The translations under genes were made by a program, and so were the position numbers. This document shows, in pieces, positions 51,948 through 60,723 of a stretch of 64,000 nucleotides of DNA; positions within the stretch are counted from its first letter, which is position 1, and the number at the start of each line of letters is the position of its first letter. A model generated the notes under the pieces. That model was not told the origin of the DNA, ran no database searches, and saw only the letters and a list, made by a program, of their open reading frames with translations. The DNA is from SCTD01 sp963784675 (lineage in GTDB: Bacteria; Actinomycetota; Actinomycetes; Mycobacteriales; SCTD01), in assembly GCA_963784675.1 (NCBI GenBank), contig CAWASE010000013.1, forward strand, positions 186,001 through 250,000. The letters run 5' to 3'.

Positions 51948-53543
51948 ATGCGCGTGCTCACGAGTGCGATCGATCCGCGCAGCGACGCAGCGGTCGCCGC
52001 GGAGGCCGTGCAACAGAGCCTGGTCGACGACCTGCAGCAGCGGTTGGCCACGACCGCCCTCGGTGGGTCCGCCTCCTCCCGCGAGCGCCATCTCGCTCGA
52101 GGAAAGCTGTTGCCCCGCGAACGCGTCGACACCCTGCTCGATCCCGGCAGCCCCTTCCTGGAGCTCTCGCCGCTGGCTGCGAACGGGCTCTACGACGACG
52201 AGGCACCGGGCGCGGGGGTGATCACCGGCATCGGGCGGATCTCGGGGCGCGAGTGCGTGGTGGTCGCCAACGACGCCACGGTCAAAGGCGGCACCTACTA
52301 CCCGCTGACGGTCAAGAAGCACCTGCGCGCGCAGGAGGTGGCGCTGCACAACCGGCTGCCGTGCGTGTACCTCGTCGACTCGGGCGGTGCGTTCCTGCCG
52401 CGCCAGGACGAGGTGTTTCCCGACCGCGAGCACTTCGGCCGCATCTTCTTCAACCAGGCCACGATGTCCGCGCAGGGCATCCCGCAGATCGCCGCGGTGC
52501 TCGGCTCCTGCACCGCAGGCGGGGCCTACGTCCCGGCGATGTCGGACGAGGCCGTCATCGTGCGGGACCAGGGCACCATCTTCCTGGCCGGTCCGCCGCT
52601 GGTGAAGGCCGCGACCGGCGAGGTCGTCACCGCTGAGGACCTGGGCGGCGGACTGCTGCACTCGCGCACCAGCGGCGTCACCGACCACCTCGCCGACGAC
52701 GACACGCACGCGCTCGAGCTGGTCCGGTCGATCGTCGCGGGGCTGGGGCCGCGGACGCCCCGACCCTGGGAGGTGCAGGCGTCGGAGGCTCCGTCCGTCG
52801 ACCCGTCGACGCTGTACGGAGTGCTCCCGGCCGACAGCCGGACGCCGTACGACGTCCGTGAGGTCATCGCGCGGATCGTGGACGGCAGCCGATTCCAGGA
52901 GTTCAAGGCCGAGTACGGACCGACGCTGGTCACCGGCTTCGCGCACGTGCACGGCCACCCCGTCGGCATCATCGCCAACAACGGCGTGCTCTTCGGCGAG
53001 AGCGCTCTGAAGGGGGCGCACTTCATCGAGCTGTGCGACCAGCGCGCGGTGCCGCTGGTCTTCCTGCAGAACATCACGGGCTTCATGGTGGGCCGGGAGT
53101 ACGAGGCGGCGGGTATCGCCAAGCACGGGGCCAAGATGGTGAACGCGGTCGCCACCGCGCGCGTACCCAAGCTCACCGTCGTGGTCGGCGGATCGTTCGG
53201 CGCGGGCAACTACTCGATGTGCGGGCGGGCCTACTCCCCGCGCTTCCTGTGGATGTGGCCCGGGGCCCGGATCTCGGTGATGGGCGGCGAGCAGGCGGCG
53301 TCGGTGCTGGCGACCGTCCGCCGCGACCAGCAGCCGGACTGGCCGGCCGAGGACGAGGAAGCCTTCAAGCAGCCGATCCGGCAGCAGTACGAGGACCAGG
53401 GCAATCCCTACTACTCCACCGCGCGGTTGTGGGACGACGGGGTCATCGACCCCAAGGACACCCGGACCGTGCTCGGTCTCGCGCTGGCCGCCTGTGCGAA
53501 CGCCCCGCTGGCCCCGGCCGGCTACGGCATCTTCCGGATGTGA
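51948..53543 (+). CDS. accD1: Acyl-CoA carboxylase beta subunit (carboxyltransferase), methylcrotonyl-CoA carboxylase type
   Basis: 531 aa. N-terminal half: ARGKLLPRERVDTLLDPGSP, FLELSPLAANGLYDDEAPGA, KGGTYYPLTVKKHLRAQEVA. C-terminal half: NNGVLFGESALKGAHFIELC, LVFLQNITGFMVGREYEAAG, GGSFGAGNYSMCGRAYSPRF. These are the sequences of methylcrotonyl-CoA carboxylase carboxyltransferases, matching mycobacterial AccD1. It transfers CO2 from biotin to 3-methylcrotonyl-CoA in leucine breakdown. GAGGAG lies before ATG 51948. First gene of a tightly packed operon; its TGA abuts the next gene. Gene order with accA1, fadE, scoAB, maoC and citE resembles the M. tuberculosis Rv2498c-Rv2504c set. Confidence 0.93.
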   Translation: MRVLTSAIDPRSDAAVAAEAVQQSLVDDLQQRLATTALGGSASSRERHLARGKLLPRERVDTLLDPGSPFLELSPLAANGLYDDEAPGAGVITGIGRISGRECVVVANDATVKGGTYYPLTVKKHLRAQEVALHNRLPCVYLVDSGGAFLPRQDEVFPDREHFGRIFFNQATMSAQGIPQIAAVLGSCTAGGAYVPAMSDEAVIVRDQGTIFLAGPPLVKAATGEVVTAEDLGGGLLHSRTSGVTDHLADDDTHALELVRSIVAGLGPRTPRPWEVQASEAPSVDPSTLYGVLPADSRTPYDVREVIARIVDGSRFQEFKAEYGPTLVTGFAHVHGHPVGIIANNGVLFGESALKGAHFIELCDQRAVPLVFLQNITGFMVGREYEAAGIAKHGAKMVNAVATARVPKLTVVVGGSFGAGNYSMCGRAYSPRFLWMWPGARISVMGGEQAASVLATVRRDQQPDWPAEDEEAFKQPIRQQYEDQGNPYYSTARLWDDGVIDPKDTRTVLGLALAACANAPLAPAGYGIFRM

Positions 53544-53575
53544 TGACGGTGTCTGAGAGCGTGACGAGGAGCCCG

Positions 53576-55600
53576 ATGTTCCGCACCGTGCTGGTGGCCA
53601 ACCGCGGCGAGATCGCGGTCAGGGTCATCCGTACCCTGCGCCGCCTGGGCGTGCGGTCGGTGGCCGTCTACAGCGATGCCGATGCCGGCGCCCGGCACGT
53701 GCGCGACGCCGACGTCGCCGTGCGGCTGGGCCCGGCCCCTGCCCGCGAGAGCTACCTGTCGATCGAGCGCGTGCTCGACGCCGCCCGTAGCACCGGGGCC
53801 GAGGCGATCCACCCGGGCTACGGCTTCCTGGCCGAGAACGCCGCCTTCGCCCGGGCGTGCGCCGAGGCGGGCGTCGTGCTGGTCGGCCCGGCTGCCGCCG
53901 CGATGGAGACGATGGGTGACAAGATCCGCGCCAAGATCGCCGTCGCGGCTGCCGGGGTTCCAGTGGTCCCCGGACGCGCCGAGCTGGGCATGACCGACGC
54001 CGACCTCGTCGACTCCGCGGCCGAGATCGGCTTCCCCGTGCTGGTGAAGCCCTCGGCAGGCGGCGGCGGCAAGGGCATGCACGTCGTCCGGTCGGTGGCC
54101 GACCTGGCCGAGGCTCTGCGGACGGCGCGACGGGAGGCCGCGGCGTCCTTCGGCGACGACACCCTGTTCCTCGAGCGTTACGTCGACCGTCCGCGGCACA
54201 TCGAGGTCCAGGTGCTGGCCGACGCGCACGGCACGACGCTGCACCTGGGGGAGCGTGAGTGCAGCCTGCAGCGACGACACCAGAAGATCGTCGAAGAGGC
54301 CCCGTCGCCCTTGCTCACCCCGGAGCAGCGCGAGCGCTACGGCGCGCTCGCGGTCGCCACCGCGCGGGCCGTCGACTACACCGGCGCCGGCACGGTCGAG
54401 TTCATCGTCGCCGCGGAGCGTCCCGACGAGCCCTTCTTCATGGAGATGAACACCCGACTGCAGGTCGAGCACCCGGTCACCGAGCTCGTCACCGGGCTCG
54501 ACCTCGTCGAGCTGCAGCTGCGCGTCGCCGCCGGCGAGCCCCTCGGCCTGGTGCAGTCCGACGTGGCGCTGACCGGTCACGCCGTCGAGGCGCGGATCTA
54601 CGCGGAGGACCCGGCGCGCGGCTTCCTGCCCACCGGCGGTCGCGCCCTGGTCCTGCGCGAACCGGTCGTCGAGGGCGTGCGCGTCGACAGCGGGTTGCTG
54701 GAGGGGGCCGACGTCGGCACCACCTATGACCCCATGCTCAGCAAGGTCGTCGCCTGGGGCGCGGACCGCCCCGAAGCCTTGGCCCGGCTGGACGCCGCCC
54801 TGGCCGCGAACGTCGTGCTCGGCGTCGGCACCAACACCGGCTTCCTGCGTGCGCTGCTCCGGGCACCTGACGTTGCCGCCGGTCGGCTCGATACCGGTCT
54901 GGTCGAGCGCGAGGGCGCCGCGCTCGCTGTCGCCGAGCTGCCGGAGGCGGTGCTGGCGGCGTACGCGCTGATCGGTCTCCACGGCCTCTGGCCGTCGACC
55001 CCCGGGGAGGTGTGGGACCTCCCTACCGGATGGCGCGTCGGCGCTCCACGACCACTGCGCTCGGAGGTCGCCGGCCCCGACGGCGAACGTCTGCGGCTCG
55101 AGGTCACCGGTCCACCGCAGGCCGCGCTCGTGCGCGTGGGCGACCGCACCCTGCGGGGCAGCGTCGTCGCCGCCGCGGACGGCGTCCTCGTCACGGTCGA
55201 CGACGTGTCGCGGACGGTGCTGTCGGCCGTGGACGGGAGCACGACGTGGTTGGCCATGGACGGCGCGACCTGGGCGGTGCACGCCCTGCCGGCCCTGCGT
55301 CGCGGCCGTGCCGACGGCGTCGCCGAGGCGGACGTGCGCAGCCCGATGCCCGGCGCGGTCATCGCGCTGCGCGCCGCCGCCGGCGACACCGTGGCAGCCG
55401 GTGACCCGCTGCTGGTCGTGGAGGCGATGAAGATGGAGCACGTGCTGACCGCCCCCAGCGGCGGTGTGCTCGACCTGCTCGTGCGCGAAGGCGACCAGGT
55501 GGTCGTCGACCAGGTCGTGGCGCGGGTCGTCGCCGACACCCGCAGCCCTGACGTCCAGCCCTACCCGGAACCCGACCCGGCCCGACCCCAGGAGGCCTGA
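53576..55600 (+). CDS. accA1: Acyl-CoA carboxylase alpha subunit (biotin carboxylase + BCCP)
   Basis: 674 aa. Biotin carboxylase domain: FRTVLVANRGEIAVRVIRTL, HPGYGFLAENAAFARACAEA, KPSAGGGGKGMHVVRSV (ATP loop), EMNTRLQVEHPVTELVTGLD. A middle BT-type domain follows, and the C-terminal biotinyl domain has VVEAMKMEHVL with the biotinylated lysine. ATG 53576 with GAGGAG in front is preferred; an in-frame ATG at 53543 overlapping the accD1 stop would add 11 residues. Forms the carboxylase holoenzyme with AccD1 for 3-methylcrotonyl-CoA. Needs biotin ligase and biotin; a bioB gene is 5 kb upstream. Confidence 0.93.
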   Translation: MFRTVLVANRGEIAVRVIRTLRRLGVRSVAVYSDADAGARHVRDADVAVRLGPAPARESYLSIERVLDAARSTGAEAIHPGYGFLAENAAFARACAEAGVVLVGPAAAAMETMGDKIRAKIAVAAAGVPVVPGRAELGMTDADLVDSAAEIGFPVLVKPSAGGGGKGMHVVRSVADLAEALRTARREAAASFGDDTLFLERYVDRPRHIEVQVLADAHGTTLHLGERECSLQRRHQKIVEEAPSPLLTPEQRERYGALAVATARAVDYTGAGTVEFIVAAERPDEPFFMEMNTRLQVEHPVTELVTGLDLVELQLRVAAGEPLGLVQSDVALTGHAVEARIYAEDPARGFLPTGGRALVLREPVVEGVRVDSGLLEGADVGTTYDPMLSKVVAWGADRPEALARLDAALAANVVLGVGTNTGFLRALLRAPDVAAGRLDTGLVEREGAALAVAELPEAVLAAYALIGLHGLWPSTPGEVWDLPTGWRVGAPRPLRSEVAGPDGERLRLEVTGPPQAALVRVGDRTLRGSVVAAADGVLVTVDDVSRTVLSAVDGSTTWLAMDGATWAVHALPALRRGRADGVAEADVRSPMPGAVIALRAAAGDTVAAGDPLLVVEAMKMEHVLTAPSGGVLDLLVREGDQVVVDQVVARVVADTRSPDVQPYPEPDPARPQEA

Positions 55601-55602
55601 CC

Positions 55603-56754
55603 ATGCTCGACACCCGTCTGACCGAGGAGCAGCGGCAGCTGCGCAAGACCGTCGAGGACTTCGCGCGGACCGTGGTCGCACCGGTCGCGGCCCATCACGA
55701 CGAGACCAAGACGTTCCCGTACGACGTCGTGCGCGGCATGGCCGACATGGGGCTGTTCGGCCTGCCGTTCCCGGAAGAGCACGGCGGCATGGGGGGCGAC
55801 TACTTCGCGCTGTGCCTGGTGCTGGAGGAGCTCGCTCGCGTCGACCAGAGCGTCGCCATCACGCTCGAGGCCGCGGTCTCGCTGGGCGCCATGCCTGTCT
55901 ACCGGTTCGGCACCGACGCGCAGAAGCAGCAGTGGCTGCCGTCGCTGTGCGCGGGCCAGGCGCTGGGGGCGTTCGGCCTCACCGAGCCCGGTGCCGGCAG
56001 CGACGCCGGCGGCACCCGCACGACGGCCCGGCTGGAGGACGGCCAGTGGGTCATCAACGGCAGCAAGGCCTTCATCACCAACAGCGGGACCGACCTCACC
56101 ACGCTGGTCACCGTCACCGCGGTCACGGGGACGACGGCGGCAGGAAAGAAGGAGATCTCGTCCTTCCTGGTCCCGGTGCCGACCGACGGCTTCACGGTCG
56201 AGCCGGCCTACAGCAAGGTCGGCTGGCACGCCTCGGACACCCACCCGCTGACCTTCGAGGACGTGCGGGTCCCGGAGCAGAACCTGCTCGGGGAGCGCGG
56301 TCGTGGCTACGCCAACTTCCTGCACATCTTGGACGAGGGCCGCATCGCCATCAGTGCGCTGGCCGTCGGCGCTGCCCAGGGCTGCGTCGACGAGAGCGTG
56401 AAGTACGCGCACGAGCGCGAAGCCTTCGGCCGCAGCATCGGCAAGAACCAGGCCATCGCGTTCAAGATCGCCCGGATGGAGGCGCGGACGCACACGGCGC
56501 GCACGGCGTACTACGACGCGGCCGCGCGCATGCTCTCCGGACGCCCGTTCAAGAAGCAGGCCGCGATCGCCAAGATGGTCTCCGGCGAGGCCGCCATGGA
56601 CAACGCCCGCGACGCCACCCAGATCCACGGTGGCTACGGCTTCATGAACGAGTACCCGGTGGCACGCCAGTACCGCGACTCCAAGATCCTGGAGATCGGC
56701 GAGGGAACGACCGAGGTGCAGCTCATGCTGATCGCCCGCGAGCTGGGATTGTGA
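55603..56754 (+). CDS. fadE19: Acyl-CoA dehydrogenase (FadE19-like, isovaleryl/branched-chain)
   Basis: 383 aa. Family motifs: FPEEHGGMGGDYFALCLVLE, GAFGLTEPGAGSDAGGTRT, INGSKAFITNSG, AFGRSIGKNQAIAFKIARME, IHGGYGFMNEYPVARQYRDS, ILEIGEGTTEVQ. It should oxidise isovaleryl-CoA (or 2-methylbutyryl-CoA) to the enoyl-CoA using FAD. The glutamate in IGEGT stands where MCAD has its catalytic base; human isovaleryl-CoA dehydrogenase uses a different glutamate, so the enzyme may be less specialised. Starts 2 bp after the accA1 stop. Same operon. Confidence 0.9.
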   Translation: MLDTRLTEEQRQLRKTVEDFARTVVAPVAAHHDETKTFPYDVVRGMADMGLFGLPFPEEHGGMGGDYFALCLVLEELARVDQSVAITLEAAVSLGAMPVYRFGTDAQKQQWLPSLCAGQALGAFGLTEPGAGSDAGGTRTTARLEDGQWVINGSKAFITNSGTDLTTLVTVTAVTGTTAAGKKEISSFLVPVPTDGFTVEPAYSKVGWHASDTHPLTFEDVRVPEQNLLGERGRGYANFLHILDEGRIAISALAVGAAQGCVDESVKYAHEREAFGRSIGKNQAIAFKIARMEARTHTARTAYYDAAARMLSGRPFKKQAAIAKMVSGEAAMDNARDATQIHGGYGFMNEYPVARQYRDSKILEIGEGTTEVQLMLIARELGL

Positions 56755-56761
56755 GCGCGTG

Positions 56762-57505
56762 ATGGACAAGGTCGTGGCGAGCGCCGCCGAGGCCGTCGCC
56801 GACATCGCCTCCGGCTCCTCGCTCGCCGTCGGCGGCTTCGGGTTGTGCGGTATCCCCAGCGCGCTCCTCGCCGCCCTGATGGCGTCCGGGGTCGACGAGC
56901 TGGAGACCGTCAGCAACAACTGCGGCGTCGACCAGTGGGGGCTGGGCATGCTGCTGGCCGCCAAGCGGATCCGTCGCACGACAGGGTCCTACGTCGGGGA
57001 GAACAAGGAGTTCGAGCGCCAGTTCCTGGGCGGGGAGCTCGAAGTCGAGCTGACCCCGCAGGGCACCCTCGCCGAGCGCCTGCGGGCCGGCGGCGCAGGC
57101 ATCCCCGCCTTCTACACCCCTGCCGGCGTCGGTACGCAGGTCGCGCAGGGGGGGCTGCCGTTGCGCTACGACGGCAGCGGCGGCGTGGCGCTGGCGAGCG
57201 AGCCGAAGGAGGTCCGCACCTTCGACGGCGTGCCGTACGTGCTGGAACGGGCGATCCGCACCGACTTCGCCCTGGTGCACGCGCGGCTGGGCGACCGGCA
57301 CGGAAACCTCGTCTACGAGAAGTCGGCGCAGAACTTCAACCCGCTCTGCGCCGCCGCCGGGCGCATCACCATCGCCGAGGTCGAGGAGCTGGTCGAGCCC
57401 GGCGAGATCGACCCGGGACAGGTCCACACCCCGGGCATCGTCGTCCAACGGGTCGTGCACGCCCCGGGCACGGAGAAGCGGATCGAGAAGAGGACGGTGC
57501 GCTGA
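56762..57505 (+). CDS. scoA: 3-oxoacid CoA-transferase subunit A
   Basis: 247 aa. MDKVVASAAEAVADIASGSS, LAVGGFGLCGIPSALLAALM, NNCGVDQWGLGMLLAAKRIR, SYVGENKEFERQFLGGELEV, IPAFYTPAGVGTQVAQGGLP are the usual subunit A motifs. Transfers CoA from succinyl-CoA to acetoacetate, the end product of leucine breakdown. ATG 56762 is preferred over GTG 56759. Its last base overlaps the scoB start (TGATG), typical for the two subunits. Confidence 0.94.
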   Translation: MDKVVASAAEAVADIASGSSLAVGGFGLCGIPSALLAALMASGVDELETVSNNCGVDQWGLGMLLAAKRIRRTTGSYVGENKEFERQFLGGELEVELTPQGTLAERLRAGGAGIPAFYTPAGVGTQVAQGGLPLRYDGSGGVALASEPKEVRTFDGVPYVLERAIRTDFALVHARLGDRHGNLVYEKSAQNFNPLCAAAGRITIAEVEELVEPGEIDPGQVHTPGIVVQRVVHAPGTEKRIEKRTVR

Positions 57506-58140
57506 TGGCTCTCACCCGTGACCAGCTGGCTGCCCGCGTGGCCGCCGAGCTCACCGACGGTCAGTACGTGAACCTGGGCATCGGTCTGCCCACGCTGGTG
57601 CCCAACCACATCCCGGCCGGGATGACCGTCGTGCTGCAGAGCGAGAACGGCGTGCTCGGCGTCGGACCGTATCCGGCCGAGGCGGACGTCGATGCCGATC
57701 TCATCAACGCCGGCAAGGAGACCGTGACCGTGCTGCCGGGCGCGTCGTACTTCGACTCGGCGCTGTCGTTCTCGATGATCCGCGGCGGTCACGTCGATGT
57801 GGCCGTGCTCGGGGCGATGCAGGTCTCGGCGCGTGGCGACCTCGCCAACTGGATGATCCCCGGCAAGATGGTGAAGGGCATGGGTGGGGCGATGGATCTC
57901 GTGCACGGGGCCAAGCGCGTGATCGTCATGATGGAGCACGTCTCCCGCGACGGCAGCCCCAAGCTCGTCCGCGAGTGCACGCTGCCCCTCACCGGGGCCC
58001 GCTGCATCCAGCGGGTCATCACCGACCTCGCCGTGATCGACGTCGAGGAGTCAGGGTTCGTGCTGCGCGAGACGGCGCCGGGAGTCAGCGTCGACGACGT
58101 CCGGTCGGCCACCGAGCCTGAGCTGCGGGTGGCGCTGTGA
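57505..58140 (+). CDS. scoB: 3-oxoacid CoA-transferase subunit B
   Basis: 211 aa. Motifs GQYVNLGIGLPTLVPNHIPA, LQSENGVLGVGPYP (catalytic glutamate in SENG), FDSALSFSMIRGGHVDVAVL, GAMQVSARGDLANWMIPGKM. Works as a heteromer with ScoA. The gene overlaps scoA by 1 bp and the MaoC gene by 4 bp, so the whole block is one transcript. Confidence 0.95.
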   Translation: MALTRDQLAARVAAELTDGQYVNLGIGLPTLVPNHIPAGMTVVLQSENGVLGVGPYPAEADVDADLINAGKETVTVLPGASYFDSALSFSMIRGGHVDVAVLGAMQVSARGDLANWMIPGKMVKGMGGAMDLVHGAKRVIVMMEHVSRDGSPKLVRECTLPLTGARCIQRVITDLAVIDVEESGFVLRETAPGVSVDDVRSATEPELRVAL

Positions 58141-58628
58141 CGACCGCAGAGTCCTCGCCGCGTACGCCGGTCGAGCAGCGCGGGCTGTGGTTCGAAGAGC
58201 TGGACCTGGCCGCGCGCTACCTGCACCGTCCGGGCCGCACGGCGACCGAGGCCGACAACGTGCTGTTCACGACGCTGACCATGAACACCCAGGCGCTGCA
58301 CCTGGACGCCGCGTTCAGCGACGCGCAACCGTTCGGGTCGCGGCTGATGAACAGCATGTGGACCCTGTCGACGCTGGTCGGGCTGTCCGTCGCCCAGCTC
58401 ACCCAGGGCACCATCGTCGCGAACCTCGGCTTCAGCGACATCCGCTTTCCCAAACCGGTCCTGCACGGGGACACGCTCTACGGCGAGACGGTGGTCCTGG
58501 ACAAGCGCCTGTCGAGCAGCCGTCCCGGCGAAGGCATCGCGACCTTCGAGCACACCGGCCGCAACCAGCACGGCGACGTCGTGGCGCTCGCCGTCCGCAA
58601 GACGCTCGTCCGGGTGCGACCGGCATGA
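58137..58628 (+). CDS. MaoC-family dehydratase (Rv2499c-like enoyl-CoA hydratase)
   Basis: 163 aa hot-dog fold. RGLWFEELDLAARYLHRPGR, ADNVLFTTLTMNTQALHLDA (hydratase motif region) and FGSRLMNSMWTLSTLVGLSV, GFSDIRFPKPVLHGDTLYGE are typical of bacterial MaoC-like hydratases paired with CitE-like lyases. In mycobacteria this pair acts on C5-C6 dicarboxyl-CoA intermediates of leucine and itaconate breakdown. No LiuC-type crotonase is in the operon, so this gene probably hydrates 3-methylglutaconyl-CoA. Overlaps scoB and citE by 4 bp each. Confidence 0.88.
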   Translation: MTTAESSPRTPVEQRGLWFEELDLAARYLHRPGRTATEADNVLFTTLTMNTQALHLDAAFSDAQPFGSRLMNSMWTLSTLVGLSVAQLTQGTIVANLGFSDIRFPKPVLHGDTLYGETVVLDKRLSSSRPGEGIATFEHTGRNQHGDVVALAVRKTLVRVRPA

Positions 58629-59434
58629 CGTGGCCGCCCGGTCCGGCGCTGCTGTTCTGCCCTGCCGACCGACCGGAGCGGTTCGCCAAGGCGGCTGCGG
58701 CGGCCGACGTCGTGCTGCTCGACCTCGAGGACGGGGTCGCCGCGGCAGACAAGCCGGCTGCGCGAGAGGCGCTGCGCGAGACGCTCCTGGATCCTGAGCG
58801 GACGGTGGTCCGGGTGAACCCGGCAGGTACCGAGGACCAGGCTCTCGACCTCCAGGCGCTGTCCGCCACCCCCTACCGCCTCGTCATGCTCGCGAAGGCT
58901 GAGTCGGCCGCTCAGGTGAGCGCGCTCGCTCCGCGCCAGGTCGTGGTCCTGTGCGAGACCCCGGCGGGCGTGATCGCGGCGGAGGCGCTGGCTGCGGTCG
59001 AGAACACGCTCGCGCTGATGTGGGGCGCCGAGGACCTCGTCGCGGCGCTCGGCGGTCGCAGCAGCCGCTTCGCCGACGGGACCTATCGCGACGTCGCCCG
59101 GCAGGCGCGCGCCAGGACCCTGCTGGCAGCCGGTGCGTCCGGGAGGGTGGCGATCGACGCGGTCCACCTGGACATCGCCGATCTTGACGGCCTGGCCGGC
59201 GAGGCCGACGACGCGGCTGCCTCGGGCTTCGCGGCGACCGCGTGCATCCACCCGAGCCAGGTGGCGGTGGTCCGCGCGGCCTACCGGCCCTCGGAGCAGG
59301 ACGTCGCCTGGGCGACCCGGGTGCTCGCCGCCGTCGCCGAGAACCGCGGGGTCTTCGCCTTCGAGGGGCAGATGGTCGACGCGCCGGTGCTGCGGCACGC
59401 CGAGCACGTCCTGGCCAGGGCAGCAACGCCCTGA
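58625..59434 (+). CDS. citE: CitE-like beta-hydroxyacyl-CoA lyase
   Basis: 269 aa HpcH/HpaI-CitE TIM barrel. PALLFCPADRPERFAKAAAA, DVVLLDLEDGVAAADKPAAR (D-L-E-D), RVNPAGTEDQALDL, LCETPAGVIAAE, ALMWGAEDLVAALGG (metal-binding E and D), and CIHPSQVAVVRAAY. It lacks the other citrate lyase subunits, so it is a stand-alone lyase as in M. tuberculosis Rv2498c, which cleaves (R)-HMG-CoA and citramalyl-CoA. It would replace LiuE here, yielding acetoacetate or pyruvate plus acetyl-CoA. Last gene of the operon. Confidence 0.9.
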   Translation: MTWPPGPALLFCPADRPERFAKAAAAADVVLLDLEDGVAAADKPAAREALRETLLDPERTVVRVNPAGTEDQALDLQALSATPYRLVMLAKAESAAQVSALAPRQVVVLCETPAGVIAAEALAAVENTLALMWGAEDLVAALGGRSSRFADGTYRDVARQARARTLLAAGASGRVAIDAVHLDIADLDGLAGEADDAAASGFAATACIHPSQVAVVRAAYRPSEQDVAWATRVLAAVAENRGVFAFEGQMVDAPVLRHAEHVLARAATP

Positions 59435-59459
59435 CCGCGACGTGCGCGACGATGGAGGG

Positions 59460-60719
59460 GTGACCACTGCGAGGACCCTGGTGAACGCTCTGGACGTGGA
59501 GCAGGCTGCGGAGCGCCTGGCCGGGGTCACGCAGCCGACCCCGCTGCAGCGCAACGAGCGCCTCTCGGCCCGGGTCGGCAGCGACGTCTGGCTCAAGCGC
59601 GAAGACCTGCAGGTCGTCCGCTCCTACAAGGTGCGCGGGGCCTACAACCTCATCGCCCAGCTCTCGTCGCACGAGACCGCCGCCGGGGTCGTGTGCGCGA
59701 GCGCCGGCAACCACGGGCAAGGGGTGGCCTACGCGTGCAGCGCGCTGCGGGTACGGGGTCGGGTCTATCTGCCGCGCACGACGCCGCGGCAGAAGCGCGA
59801 CCGGATCGCCTGGCTGGGAGGCGAGTTCGTCGAGGTGCTCGTCACCGGTGATACCTACGACGACGCCGCTGCGGCTGCCCTGGCGGACGTCGCCGGGTCC
59901 GGGGCCACGCTGGTACCGGCCTTCGACGACCCGCGCACCGTCGCGGGGCAGGGCACGCTGGTGCGCGAGGTGTTCGCCCAGCTCGGGAGGGCGCCGGATC
60001 TGCTGGTCGTCCCGGTCGGAGGCGGTGGACTGCTCGCCGGCACGCTGGTCTGGCTCGCCGCCCATGCTCCGCAGACACGCATCGTCGGGGTCGAGCCGAC
60101 GGGGGCAGCGTCCATGGCCGCAGCGGTGGCGGCCGGTGAGCCGGTCGTGCTCGACAGCATCGACTCCTTCGTCGACGGCGCTGCGGTGCGTCGGGTGGGG
60201 GACACGACGTTCGCGATCGTGCAGCAGGCTGCTCCCCGGCTGGTGACCGTCGCCGAAGGCCGCATCTGCACCGAGATGCTCAGCCTCTATCAGGCCGACG
60301 GCATCATCGCCGAGCCGGCCGGCGCGTTGGCCGCGGCGGCGCTGGGCGACGTCGTGCACCCCGAGCCGGGCACGACGACCGTCTGCGTGCTCTCCGGTGG
60401 CAACAACGACGTGAGCCGGTACGCCGAGATCGTCGAGCGGGCCCTCATCCACGAGGGACGCAAGCACTACTTCCTGGTCGACTTCCCGCAGGAGCCGGGC
60501 GCGCTGCGGCGCTTCCTGGACGAGGTGCTCGGCGAGGACGACGACATCACGCTGTTCGAGTACGTGAAGCGCTCCAACCGCGAGACCGGACCAGCGCTGG
60601 TCGGCATCGAGCTGGGCCGACCGGAGGACCTGCCGGCGCTGCTGCAGCGCATGGACGACTCGCCGCCGACCATCCAGCCGGTCGACCCGGACAGCCCGCT
60701 GTTCCGGTTCCTGCAGTAG
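59460..60719 (+). CDS. ilvA: Threonine dehydratase (biosynthetic-type with C-terminal regulatory domain)
   Basis: 419 aa. PLP-lysine in RSYKVRGAYNLI, substrate loop CASAGNHGQGVAYAC, PLP-phosphate loop VPVGGGGLLAGT, and LSGGNNDVSRYAEIVERALI. C-terminal single regulatory domain (KHYFLVDFPQEPGALRRFLD, ITLFEYVKRSNRETGPALVG) as in the short corynebacterial IlvA that isoleucine inhibits. GTG 59460 with GATGGAGGGG in front; 25 bp after citE, so it may be read through from the leucine operon. Makes 2-oxobutanoate for isoleucine synthesis. Confidence 0.92.
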   Translation: MTTARTLVNALDVEQAAERLAGVTQPTPLQRNERLSARVGSDVWLKREDLQVVRSYKVRGAYNLIAQLSSHETAAGVVCASAGNHGQGVAYACSALRVRGRVYLPRTTPRQKRDRIAWLGGEFVEVLVTGDTYDDAAAAALADVAGSGATLVPAFDDPRTVAGQGTLVREVFAQLGRAPDLLVVPVGGGGLLAGTLVWLAAHAPQTRIVGVEPTGAASMAAAVAAGEPVVLDSIDSFVDGAAVRRVGDTTFAIVQQAAPRLVTVAEGRICTEMLSLYQADGIIAEPAGALAAAALGDVVHPEPGTTTVCVLSGGNNDVSRYAEIVERALIHEGRKHYFLVDFPQEPGALRRFLDEVLGEDDDITLFEYVKRSNRETGPALVGIELGRPEDLPALLQRMDDSPPTIQPVDPDSPLFRFLQ

Positions 60720-60723
60720 CGAC

